The notes under the pieces were generated by a model. The model saw nothing but the letters and a program-made list of their open reading frames with translations. It had not been told where the DNA came from and searched no databases. A DNA stretch of 16,645 nt from UBA6901 sp964355495 (lineage in GTDB: Bacteria > Pseudomonadota > Gammaproteobacteria > Acidiferrobacterales > UBA6901), in assembly GCA_964355495.1 (NCBI GenBank), contig CAYHES010000042.1:1-16645 (forward strand). The letters run 5' to 3'. A program made the translations under genes and the position numbers. Below are positions 1 to 7,152 of this stretch, piece after piece (positions within the stretch are counted from its first letter, which is position 1; each line of letters begins with the position of its first letter).

Positions 1-2947
1 AGTTGCGCACCACGATGCCGGCGAGCGCGATCACGCCGATCATGGACGTGGCGGTAAAGTACTGGCCGAGCAGCGCGTGCCCGGGCAGAACGCCGATCAG
101 GGTGAGCGGAATGGCGCCCATGACAATCAGCGGCGTGGCGAACTTGCGGTAGTAGCCGACCAGCACCAGATAGATGAGCACGAGCGCGACCATGAACGCC
201 GCGCCCAGGTCGCGGAACACGTCGAGGGTGAGGCGCATCTCGCCGTCCCAGCGCAGGCTGTAACCGAGCGTGTTCGGGTCGCCCATGAAGTACTGGGTGA
301 GCTTCACGCCGCCCGGCAGTTCGTGGCTGCCCAGGTAGCTCCACATCTTCAGCACCGCGTAGACCTGTGAGGTCGTAGCGAGTTCGCCGGTGACGTATAC
401 CACCGGCCGCTGATCCTTGTGCAGGATCGGTTTGGGCGCCGTGGTCTTGACGATGTCGGCGATGTCGGTGAGCGGCACACGCACGCCCTGCGGATTCACG
501 AAGAAGATCTTGCGCAGATCGGCCGGCTCGATCCGGTCGGCGACCGGAATCTGGAAGCGGATCGGCACCGGTTCCTTTTCCTGCTCGATGTGCACGGTGC
601 CGACGTTATAGCCGGCCAGGAAGGCCTGCAGCGTCTCCGCCACCTGCGCCGGCAGAATGCCGGCGAGTGATGCCTTTTCGCGATTGACGTTGATGCGGTA
701 CTCGGTGACGTCCGCGGTGCTGGAGTCGTCGATGTCCACCACGTCTGCGGTTTTGGCGAACACTTCGGCGCGCAACTCCTTGGCGAGCTTGAGCAACTGC
801 GAGTAGTCCGGCCCGTACAGCTCGGCGAGGATAGTGGCGCGCACCGGCGGCCCGGGCGGATCTTCGACCAGTTTGATGTCGGCGCCGGTGTCCTGCGCCA
901 GTTGCGCCAGCGGCTTGCGCAGTTCCAGCGCGATGGCAATGGAGGACGTCCAGCGGTCGTGCTTGTCGCGCAGGTTGACGCGCACCTCGCCCACGTGCGG
1001 CCCGCGCTTCAGGCCAGCGCCGCGCAGCAGGCCGTTGAAGTCCACCACGCCGGGCTCGCCGACAGTGGATTCGTAGGTCACGACCTGCGGATGCCGGCGC
1101 ACGATGTCGCCCACGCGCCGCACCACGCGATCGGTCTCCTCCAGCGCCGTGCCTTCCGGCATGTCCACGGTGATGTTGAAGGTGTTGGTATTGTTCTTGG
1201 GCAGCATCTTGAACTGCACCAGGCTCACGGCCGGCATGAGCATCACAATCACCAGCGCCGCCGCCACGCCGACGAAGAAGCGCTTGCGCGCCGCCGGTTC
1301 ATCCAGCAGGCGCGTGAACAGCCGCACGTACTGGCGTTCCAGCCAGCCGGGCATGTGTTCGTGCGCGTGCGCGCCGGCCGCAAGATTCTTTCCCTTGAGC
1401 CAGCGATACGCCGCCCACGGCGCCACGGTATAGGCGATGGCGAGCGACACCAGCATGGCCACCGGCACGTTGAACGGGATCGGACCCATGTACGGACCCA
1501 TCATGCCCGTTACCCACAGCATCGGCAGGAACGCCAGAATCACGGTGAAGGTCGCGAGGTTGGTCGGCTTGCCGATTTCGTTTACTGCCTGCACTGCCGA
1601 CTTGAGCCGATCCGCACCCTTTTTCGCGTAGTGGCGATAGATGTTTTCGATGACCACGATCGAGTCGTCCACCAGCAGGCCGAGCGACAGGATCAATGCA
1701 AACAGCGTAATGCGGTTGATGCTTTGACCGGCGGCCATGCCGACCGCCAACGTGATGAACAGGATCAGCGGAATGGTGATGGTTACGATCGAGGCCGCGC
1801 GCCAGCCGAGAAAGGCGATGAGCAGCAGCACCACGGTGCCGATGGCGATCGCCAGATGCTCGATGAGCGTGTTCACCGCGTCGTTGGCGCGCTGGCCGTC
1901 GTTGCGCGTGACATTGATCGTGACCGTGTCCGGGATTACCTTGCCGCGAATGCGTTCCAGTTCCTGGACCACGGTGTCCGCCACGGTGACGGCGTTCACG
2001 CCGCTGCGCTTGGCGAGCGCGATGGTGACCGCGCCGGATTCGATATCCGCCGGGCGTTCGCCCGTATAGGCCGGGCCGTAGCCGATGCGGTGTACGCGCT
2101 CGATTTCGCCCGCGCCGTCGCTGATCGAAGCGATATTCTTGAGATACACCGGGCGATGGGCGTGCAGCGCCACCACCAGATTGCCCACGTCGTCGGCGTT
2201 GCGCAGCATGCCGCCGGCGGACACGGTACTCACCGCGTTGCGGTTGACCAGCGTGCCGGACGGGATATCGACGTTGGTCGCCTCGAGCGCACGCCGGATG
2301 TCGAGCAGCGTGACGCTGTACTGGCGCATGCGGTCGAGATCGAGCTGCACGCTGATCTGGCGCGGCCGGCCGCCGTGGATGAAGGTCACCGATACGCCCT
2401 CGACGCGCCGCAGGTGTTCGAGCGCGTCGTTGGCGATGGCGCGCAGGCGGCGGTCGTCGAGCACATTCGACGACAGCGAGATGGTCAGGATCGGTACGTC
2501 GTCGACGTCAACCGGCTTGATGAGCGGCTGGCGCGTGCCGGGCGGCATGCGGTCGATGTTGCTCATGATGCGGTCGTACAGCTTGACCAGCGAGTCTTCC
2601 TTGTTCTGGCCGACGGCGAACTGCACGCTCACCACGCCCACGGAATCCATGGCCATGCCGTAGGTGTGCTCCACGCCCTTCAGGCCCTGCAAAATGGCTT
2701 CGAGCGGTTTTACGATCAGCTGCTGAATTTCTTCCGGCGACGCCCCCGGCTTGGAGACGATGATGTTCGCCGTCGGCACCACGATCTGCGGATTTTCCTC
2801 GCGCGGTGTACTGAGGATCGCCATGCTCCCGGCGAGCAGCGCCACCAGAATGATGAGAATGGTCAGCTTGCTGTCGACGAAATAGTTCGCGATGCGCCCG
2901 GCGATGTTCAGCTCGATAGTCGTCGGGTCTGGTTGCTTCTTCGCCAT
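1..2947 (-). CDS. RND-family efflux transporter permease subunit (C-terminus cut by window edge)
   Basis: Inner-membrane proton-driven pump of a tripartite efflux system. The frame opens with ATG at 2947 and runs without a stop for 982 codons to base 2, so only the last part (rest of TM10, TM11, TM12) is missing compared with the usual 1020-1050 residues. A first membrane helix lies near residues 24-43, followed by a large periplasmic loop. A second helix block runs from about 360 to 520 and includes the proton-relay pair D427-D428 in GLLVDDSIVVIEN. TM7 is near 557, a second periplasmic loop follows, and TM8-TM10 run from about 916. The acidic pair is typical of the AcrB/HAE class. At the AcrB Lys940 position the fragment reads GIVVRN, so Arg981 takes that place. 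The ribosome site TTAGAGG stands just before the ATG. It is the third gene of an operon after the outer-membrane factor and a very short adaptor, separated from the adaptor by a 235-bp repeat-filled gap. The substrate cannot be told from the sequence. Confidence 0.93.
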   Translation of the reverse strand, partial: MAKKQPDPTTIELNIAGRIANYFVDSKLTILIILVALLAGSMAILSTPREENPQIVVPTANIIVSKPGASPEEIQQLIVKPLEAILQGLKGVEHTYGMAMDSVGVVSVQFAVGQNKEDSLVKLYDRIMSNIDRMPPGTRQPLIKPVDVDDVPILTISLSSNVLDDRRLRAIANDALEHLRRVEGVSVTFIHGGRPRQISVQLDLDRMRQYSVTLLDIRRALEATNVDIPSGTLVNRNAVSTVSAGGMLRNADDVGNLVVALHAHRPVYLKNIASISDGAGEIERVHRIGYGPAYTGERPADIESGAVTIALAKRSGVNAVTVADTVVQELERIRGKVIPDTVTINVTRNDGQRANDAVNTLIEHLAIAIGTVVLLLIAFLGWRAASIVTITIPLILFITLAVGMAAGQSINRITLFALILSLGLLVDDSIVVIENIYRHYAKKGADRLKSAVQAVNEIGKPTNLATFTVILAFLPMLWVTGMMGPYMGPIPFNVPVAMLVSLAIAYTVAPWAAYRWLKGKNLAAGAHAHEHMPGWLERQYVRLFTRLLDEPAARKRFFVGVAAALVIVMLMPAVSLVQFKMLPKNNTNTFNITVDMPEGTALEETDRVVRRVGDIVRRHPQVVTYESTVGEPGVVDFNGLLRGAGLKRGPHVGEVRVNLRDKHDRWTSSIAIALELRKPLAQLAQDTGADIKLVEDPPGPPVRATILAELYGPDYSQLLKLAKELRAEVFAKTADVVDIDDSSTADVTEYRINVNREKASLAGILPAQVAETLQAFLAGYNVGTVHIEQEKEPVPIRFQIPVADRIEPADLRKIFFVNPQGVRVPLTDIADIVKTTAPKPILHKDQRPVVYVTGELATTSQVYAVLKMWSYLGSHELPGGVKLTQYFMGDPNTLGYSLRWDGEMRLTLDVFRDLGAAFMVALVLIYLVLVGYYRKFATPLIVMGAIPLTLIGVLPGHALLGQYFTATSMIGVIALAGIVVRN

Positions 2948-3182
2948 GGGTGGGCCTCTAATAATTAAATTTCACTCCCTCTCCCGCAGGGCGGGAGAGG
3001 GCCGGGGAGAGGGTGGGCGGTAAATTGTATGTGCCCCAAAATCATGGGGCCCACTCACCGCCCCTCGGCAACCGCTCCCGGCGTTGCTCTACCTCCCGCA
3101 TCCCTGCGGTCGTCTCTCTAACCCTCTCCCCGCAAGCGGGGAGAGGGGATCGGCTTATGCGCCGCTCGAAAAAGAATCGGAA
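2948..3182. repeat. Intergenic paired-hairpin repeat between adaptor and permease genes
   Basis: No gene is seen in this gap. It holds two strong GC-rich hairpins that face inward. The left one has an 11-bp perfect stem (2977-2987 with 2991-3001, loop AGG); the right one has a 12-bp perfect stem (3122-3133 with 3136-3147, loop AA). Between them lies a nested structure: GGGCGGT at 3015-3021 pairs with ACCGCCC at 3057-3063, enclosing GCCCC 3033-3037 paired with GGGGC 3046-3050. The CCCTCTCCC...GGGAGAGGG core matches a hairpin type scattered between genes in many beta- and gammaproteobacteria. Its position within an operon means it may weaken or process the message between adaptor and permease; that is inference. 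Confidence 0.8.
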
Positions 3183-3539
3183 TTAATCATTTTTCTGGAT
3201 CGGGCTGCCATCCCGCACGTCTTGCAGGTCGCCCGCAACCAGGATTTCGCCGCCGCTCAGGCCGCTCAGGATCTCGACCCGGCCGTTCACGGCCTTGCCG
3301 GTGCGCACCATGCGGAAGCGCGCCTGCTTTTCCTCGGTCAACACGAACACGCCGGGAATGCTGCCGCGCTCGACGAGTGCCGACTGCGGTACCAGCACCC
3401 GGCCGGCTTTCGTGTCGAGCATTACGACCGGGCGCGCCAGCGCCGCGAGTGGCGCCGGTTCCGCGGCTTTTTTGCCGCAAGCGGCAAGCAGCAGGATGGC
3501 GACGACAGATACAGCCAGAGAACGGATCGGAAAATGCAT
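3183..3539 (-). CDS. Miniature RND periplasmic adaptor-like lipoprotein (118 aa)
   Basis: The predicted product has a lipoprotein signal (hydrophobic stretch to residue 20, lipobox LLAAC with Cys21) followed almost directly by sequence that resembles only the C-terminal end of RND membrane-fusion proteins: LVPQSALVERG near 49-59, then GVFVLTEEKQARF and a VEILSGLSGGE turn near 88-98. Normal adaptors are about 350-400 residues, with lipoyl, alpha-hairpin and beta-barrel domains between these two parts; here they are absent and no other reading frame in the gap could encode them. The start at 3539 puts the signal peptide at the N-terminus; an in-frame ATG at 3587 would add 16 residues but has a poor ribosome site. 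The gene lies 50 bp after the outer-membrane factor stop and before the permease, the expected slot for an adaptor. It is either a deleted remnant, still open and with its signal intact, or a real short variant. Confidence 0.8.
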   Translation of the reverse strand: MHFPIRSLAVSVVAILLLAACGKKAAEPAPLAALARPVVMLDTKAGRVLVPQSALVERGSIPGVFVLTEEKQARFRMVRTGKAVNGRVEILSGLSGGEILVAGDLQDVRDGSPIQKND

Positions 3540-3589
3540 GGGTGCCCCCGGACCGATTATGAAAGGACGAACGCAGTTGGGCTTCATTA

Positions 3590-4993
3590 TTATTGAGCCG
3601 GTGCGTCGCCCGGTAGCGGCAGGCTGCCTTCGGCGAGCTGGAGCTGGGCGGCGCTCAACTCCTGGCCGAGGCCGGCAGTCAGTTCTTCGTTGCGTGCCTC
3701 GACCAGCACGCGCTCGGCCATGAGCAGGTCGATGAGTATGGTGCGGCCCTCGCCGTAGCGCTGCTTCACCAGACGCACATTCTCACGCGCCTTCGCGATG
3801 CTTTGTCCGGCAATATTGCGGCGCGCGCTGGCCTCGGTCAGGCGGCTCGCGGCGGCCCGCACTTCGCCGCGCACGGCCTGGCGTGCGCCCTCAAGGCGCA
3901 GCTCGGTCTGCTCGGTGTCACGCTGCGCGGCGCTCAGGCCGTGCCAGTCGCGCCCGCCGTTGAACAGGTTCAGGCTCACGACGCCCATGATGCTCTGCGA
4001 CTTGTTGTCGAGCGCGGCATTGTCGTCATGCCAGGAGTCGGCCGCGACCACCCCGACCTGCGGCTGGAAGGCGGCGCGCGCGGCGGTGATTTTCGCGCGG
4101 CTGGCCGTGAGCAGTGCCTCGCTCGCCTTGAGGTCTTTGCGCGCGACAAGGGCGCGCTGTTCGCTCTCTGCCATGGCGGGCGGTGCGGTTGGCCGGAGAA
4201 CCGCTCCTGCGTTTCCGGCACTTCCGCCATCCATGGCGGTCGGCGGGCTCTCCCATGGCGGCAATACCAGCGCGGCATCCGCGGGCAGGCCCATCATCAG
4301 GCGCAGCTCTTCGAGTGCCAGACGCTGACGATTCGCGGCCTGTTCGCGCAGGCTCTGCGCGGACGCGAGGTTGAGTTCGGCGGTCATGCGATCGGAGGCC
4401 ACGATGCGCCCCTGACGCGCCAGACGCGCGGTGGTTTCGGCGTGCTCGTGCGCTGCCTCGACTGCGTCGTTCGCAATGGTTAACGCGTGGGCCGCGGCCT
4501 GGGCGGCACGGTAGGCATGCAAGGTGCTGTAAGCAGTAGTCTGCTGGCGGTGTTCATAGCCAAGGCGGGCCGCCTCGGCATAGGCGCCGGCCTCGCGCCT
4601 GCCGGCGTTGAGGCGTCCGCCGGTGTAGATCGGCAGTTCCAGCGACAGCTGGGTGGCGTGCAGGGTACTGGTGTCGGGGTAATTCAGCGCCTGTGCACTG
4701 AAATCGGTGACGGGATCGACCGTGCGGGTGTTGAGCTTGTCGGCGAACGCATCGAGCGGGTTGTCGCTGCGCCGCACCAGGTAGCGCACGCCGATCTGTG
4801 GCAGGAACGCGCCCCTGGCGGCACTGGCGCGTGCGTCCGCGGCCTGCGCCTGCCGGTCGGCGGCACGCAACTCCGGGTTTTGATTCAGCGCGTGGCGAAT
4901 CGCCTCATCGAGGCTTAAGGGTCCGGCGGCAGCGGCGAGCACGGGGAAGGCCAAGCCCCCCAAAAGAGCCAGCGACAGGAAGTGTTTTTGCAT
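3590..4993 (-). CDS. TolC-family outer membrane efflux protein
   Basis: Outer-membrane factor that forms the exit duct of the tripartite pump. The product is 467 residues, a normal length for the family. It has a signal peptide at about residues 1-22 ending in a run of alanines, then the typical start of the mature protein (SLDEAIRHALNQNPEL). Two similar halves rich in Ala, Gln, Glu and Arg follow, as expected for the long coiled helices of the OEP domains, with ELPIYTGGRLNAG and SLNLFNGGRDW marking the equivalent barrel strands in each half. The ATG at 4993 is chosen because GGAGAG lies 5 bases upstream; a start 14 codons earlier would hide the signal peptide. It is the first gene of the efflux operon, and the leader upstream carries an operator-like inverted repeat. 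Confidence 0.93.
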   Translation of the reverse strand: MQKHFLSLALLGGLAFPVLAAAAGPLSLDEAIRHALNQNPELRAADRQAQAADARASAARGAFLPQIGVRYLVRRSDNPLDAFADKLNTRTVDPVTDFSAQALNYPDTSTLHATQLSLELPIYTGGRLNAGRREAGAYAEAARLGYEHRQQTTAYSTLHAYRAAQAAAHALTIANDAVEAAHEHAETTARLARQGRIVASDRMTAELNLASAQSLREQAANRQRLALEELRLMMGLPADAALVLPPWESPPTAMDGGSAGNAGAVLRPTAPPAMAESEQRALVARKDLKASEALLTASRAKITAARAAFQPQVGVVAADSWHDDNAALDNKSQSIMGVVSLNLFNGGRDWHGLSAAQRDTEQTELRLEGARQAVRGEVRAAASRLTEASARRNIAGQSIAKARENVRLVKQRYGEGRTILIDLLMAERVLVEARNEELTAGLGQELSAAQLQLAEGSLPLPGDAPAQ

Positions 4994-5061
4994 TGTTTCT
5001 CTCCGTGATCGGCAACGGCTCCTCCGCCCACACATTAATTATGCCGTCGTATATCGGGGCA

Positions 5062-5087
5062 GGTATATTAGAATTCAATAATACACC
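5062..5087. promoter_or_regulatory. Operator-like inverted repeat upstream of the efflux operon
   Basis: Half-sites GGTATATTA (5062-5070) and TAATACACC (5079-5087) are inverted copies with one mismatch, separated by 8 bases (GAATTCAA). The site is AT-rich in a GC-rich neighbourhood and lies about 70-95 bases before the outer-membrane factor ATG, where a repressor of an efflux operon would bind. The size and symmetry would suit a dimeric helix-turn-helix regulator such as a TetR- or MarR-type protein, but no regulator gene is in this window. A clear -35/-10 pair was not resolved around it. Confidence 0.5.
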
Positions 5088-5118
5088 AAGGTGGCCGTGT
5101 CTAGACGGGCTATTTCGT

Positions 5119-5149
5119 GAAAGCGTGCTTTCCCTAAATATGGATATTT
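5119..5149. promoter_or_regulatory. Two adjacent short palindromes between hemJ and the efflux operon
   Basis: GAAAGC-GT-GCTTTC (5119-5132) and AAATAT-GG-ATATTT (5136-5149) are each perfect palindromes with a 2-base centre, three bases apart. They lie just after the hemJ stop and upstream of the operator-like repeat. They could be binding sites or part of hemJ message termination; no T-tract follows, so a standard intrinsic terminator is unlikely. Confidence 0.35.
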
Positions 5150-5167
5150 TTGTGCAGGCTTGCTTCC

Positions 5168-5581
5168 TTAGAAGGGCTTGAGCACCACCAGGAGTACCGA
5201 CGCAATCAGGATCAGTACCGGGAATTCGTTGAGCCAGCGGTAGAAAACATGCCCATGGCGGTTGCGGTCGTGTTTGAAATCCCGCAGCAGTTTGCCGCAA
5301 TACAGGTGATAGGCGATCAGGATCGCGACCAGCACGAGCTTGGCCGTGAGCCAGACGCCGCTGAAGCCGTAACCCAGCCATAGCCACGTGCCGAACAACA
5401 TCGTCAGCAACGCGCCCGGGGTCATGATGCCGAAGAACAGCTTGCGTTCCATGACCTTGAAGCGTTCGAGGCTGACGCGATCGGCGCTCTGCGCGTGGTA
5501 GACAAACAGGCGCGGCAGATAAAAAAGCCCCGCGAACCAGGTGACCATGAAAATGATGTGCAGGGCCTTGAGCCAGAGCAT
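5168..5581 (-). CDS. hemJ: Protoporphyrinogen oxidase HemJ
   Basis: Membrane protein that oxidises protoporphyrinogen IX to protoporphyrin IX in heme synthesis, in bacteria lacking HemG or HemY. The 137-residue length and four hydrophobic helices (about 4-23, 49-70, 78-96, 119-136) fit the family. The conserved N-terminal LKALHIIFMVTWFAGLFYLPRLFVYH block is present, with His8 and Arg24, as is the WLTAKLVLV block with Lys81. The gene ends 175 bp before the outer-membrane factor start, so it is probably not part of the efflux operon. It is divergent from the DUF4197 lipoprotein gene, with about 125 bp between the two starts. The ribosome site is weak (GGGA). Confidence 0.92.
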   Translation of the reverse strand: MLWLKALHIIFMVTWFAGLFYLPRLFVYHAQSADRVSLERFKVMERKLFFGIMTPGALLTMLFGTWLWLGYGFSGVWLTAKLVLVAILIAYHLYCGKLLRDFKHDRNRHGHVFYRWLNEFPVLILIASVLLVVLKPF

Positions 5582-5650
5582 GCGGTGTTTCCCGAGATGA
5601 GGGCCGCGGCTATTCTAGCCGATTCCCGGATGGACGCGCCGCGCCGGGCG

Positions 5651-5679
5651 CTGGCGTGCATGGCGGCTATGCACGCCAG
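5651..5679 (+). promoter_or_regulatory. Strong hairpin in the leader of the DUF4197 gene
   Basis: CTGGCGTGCAT (5651-5661) is perfectly complementary to ATGCACGCCAG (5669-5679), giving an 11-bp stem with a 7-base loop. It ends about 20-27 bases before the likely start codons at 5701/5707, close enough to affect ribosome access if it lies in the message. No clear Shine-Dalgarno sequence follows it. The role is unknown. Confidence 0.4.
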
Positions 5680-5706
5680 GCCGGTTTCGTGCCATGCTTC
5701 ATGGCT

Positions 5707-6399
5707 ATGAAGACGCTCCCGGCCATACTCCTGTTCGGTTTCTCCCTGATGGCCTGTGCCGGCACGCCGAACGGTCAGGCGCGCGAGGTAGCGGCGACGG
5801 ACCCCGCCATGCAGGCACAGGCGGTTCGCCAGGCGCTGGCGCAGTCCGCGGACACCGCCGTGAACCGTCTGGGGCGCGCGGACGGCTACTGGGCAAATCC
5901 GCTGGTACGCATCCCCTTGCCCGAGGAACTGCGGCGCGTCGAGAAGGCGCTGCGCCGCTATGGCCTGGAGCGCTATGCCGAAGAATTTGCCGAAAGCCTG
6001 AACCGCGCCGCCGAAGCGGCGGTGCCGGTGGCCAAGCCGGTGCTGCTGGCCGCGATCCGCGACATGTCGTTGAGCGATGCGGTGGGTATCGTGCGTGGCG
6101 ATGACGATGCCGCCACGCGTTATTTCCGTGCACATACCGATGCGGTGCTGCGCGAGCATCTCAAGCCGATCGTGGCGGAGGCCACCGCGCGCGCCAATGT
6201 CACCGCGGCGTATAAGCGTCTCATGAAGAAGGCCGCGTTTCTGGAAAAGGCCGTGGAGCCAGGACACCTCGATCTCGATACGTACGTCACGCGCGCGGCG
6301 CTCGACGGGCTTTATCTGCTCATGGCGGAGGAGGAGCGACGCATCCGGCGCAATCCGCTGGCGCGCAACACCGACCTGCTGAAAAAAGTATTCCGCTGA
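5707..6399 (+). CDS. DUF4197 domain-containing lipoprotein
   Basis: The only plus-strand gene. The predicted 230-residue product has a short basic N-terminus, a hydrophobic stretch and a lipobox (LMAC, Cys17), so it should be an envelope lipoprotein. The mature part is helical and carries features of the DUF4197 family: VRIPLPEELRRVEKALRRYG near the middle, NRAAEAAVPVAKPVLLAAIRDMSLSDA, the GDDDAATRYFR segment, and a C-terminal DGLYLLMAEEE block followed by basic residues. The biochemical role of the family is not known. The ATG at 5707 is preferred because it gives a compact signal peptide; an ATG at 5701 would add two residues, and neither has a good ribosome site. The gene ends 1 bp before a shared bidirectional terminator. 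Confidence 0.85.
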   Translation: MKTLPAILLFGFSLMACAGTPNGQAREVAATDPAMQAQAVRQALAQSADTAVNRLGRADGYWANPLVRIPLPEELRRVEKALRRYGLERYAEEFAESLNRAAEAAVPVAKPVLLAAIRDMSLSDAVGIVRGDDDAATRYFRAHTDAVLREHLKPIVAEATARANVTAAYKRLMKKAAFLEKAVEPGHLDLDTYVTRAALDGLYLLMAEEERRIRRNPLARNTDLLKKVFR

Positions 6400-6400
6400 A

Positions 6401-6433
6401 ACAAAAAACCCGGCGCGTGGCCGGGTTTTTTGT
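6401..6433. terminator. Bidirectional Rho-independent terminator
   Basis: Perfect 14-bp inverted repeat (6401-6414 with 6420-6433) around a 5-base loop GCGTG. The inner part CCCGGC/GCCGGG is GC-rich, and the outer part is a run of six A on one side and six T on the other, so it works as a terminator on both strands. It lies between the convergent DUF4197 gene and the outer-membrane beta-barrel gene. Confidence 0.93.
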
Positions 6434-6447
6434 AAGCGTGCAGTTTC

Positions 6448-6984
6448 TCAGAAGTTCATGTGGAAACCGGCGCTCAGCATGCGTAGGTCGTTCCCATAGG
6501 TGGCAATCTCGGCCTCAAGGCTTCCGGGGCCAACCTTCCAGCCGGCACCAATCCCGGCGGCGAGTGTGGTCTCCACGCCGGACGTTGCGTCGATGTCATA
6601 ACGCACCAGACCAAGTTTACCCTTCAGGTAGAAATAGTCGGTAAGCGGATGACGGTAGGCGGCAAACGCACCAAAGCTGGTGATGTCCCAGTCTCCTGCC
6701 GGTGTAACGTCGCCCTTTACGACGGTCAGTAGTGCTTCGCCTTCGACGGCCAGTGTGCCGCCCTTCAGGTCAGCGGCGAAATGCGCGTCTTTGCCGAGCA
6801 GGTTGTAACCACCATAGACGCCAGCCGCGATGGCAGGGTCGAGGCTTACTCCCGAGACGCCGGAGTCGGCATCCACGATACCGATCTTGCCGCCGACATA
6901 AATTTTTCCTGCCGCCTGGGCCGTGCCGCCAACGGCAAGGCCAGCGAGCAGCGCGAGAGAAATAATGAGGTTTCTGTTTTTCAT
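6448..6984 (-). CDS. Small outer-membrane beta-barrel protein
   Basis: The 178-residue product has a clean signal peptide (Lys-Asn-Arg start, hydrophobic core, cleavage expected after TAQA near residue 24). The mature chain is rich in Gly, Ala, aromatic residues and alternating polar/hydrophobic strands (KIYVGGKIG, AAGVYGGYNLL, SFGAFAAYRHPL, YFYLKGKLGLVRYD, LAAGIGAGWKVG). It ends in Phe (SAGFHMNF), the usual barrel-assembly signal. The length fits an eight-stranded OmpA/OmpW-like barrel. The exact family is not recognised. AGGAG lies 5 bases before the ATG. An extended -10 promoter stands about 90 bases upstream, and the gene ends at the shared terminator, so it is probably its own transcription unit. 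Confidence 0.82.
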   Translation of the reverse strand: MKNRNLIISLALLAGLAVGGTAQAAGKIYVGGKIGIVDADSGVSGVSLDPAIAAGVYGGYNLLGKDAHFAADLKGGTLAVEGEALLTVVKGDVTPAGDWDITSFGAFAAYRHPLTDYFYLKGKLGLVRYDIDATSGVETTLAAGIGAGWKVGPGSLEAEIATYGNDLRMLSAGFHMNF

Positions 6985-7072
6985 GGCGCTCCTGTTTTCT
7001 TGTGAATGAGTGGATGGGGCTGAATGCGTACAGGCTGCTTATTCTGGAACTGCCAATGCCAATTCGACTGCA

Positions 7073-7081
7073 ATTGTAGCA
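7073..7081 (-). promoter_or_regulatory. Extended -10 promoter for the outer-membrane barrel gene
   Basis: On the minus strand the sequence reads TGCTACAAT: a -10 hexamer TACAAT (one mismatch to TATAAT) with the TGn extension directly before it. The -35 region is weak (T-rich, TTTTTC at 17 bases), which is usual when the extended -10 is present. Transcription would start near 7065, giving a leader of about 80 bases. Confidence 0.55.
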
Positions 7082-7152
7082 AATCGAACGTAACAGAAAA
7101 ACGCGGTACATTATGTGCGCTGCACCACATATCGAAGGGCGGACCCCGTTCG

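Noticed and set aside
902..2968. 688-codon open frame on the plus strand
   Set aside because: It lies wholly antisense to the RND permease. Its product is rich in His, Arg, Asp and Gln with no domain, the usual pattern of a shadow frame opposite a GC-rich gene.
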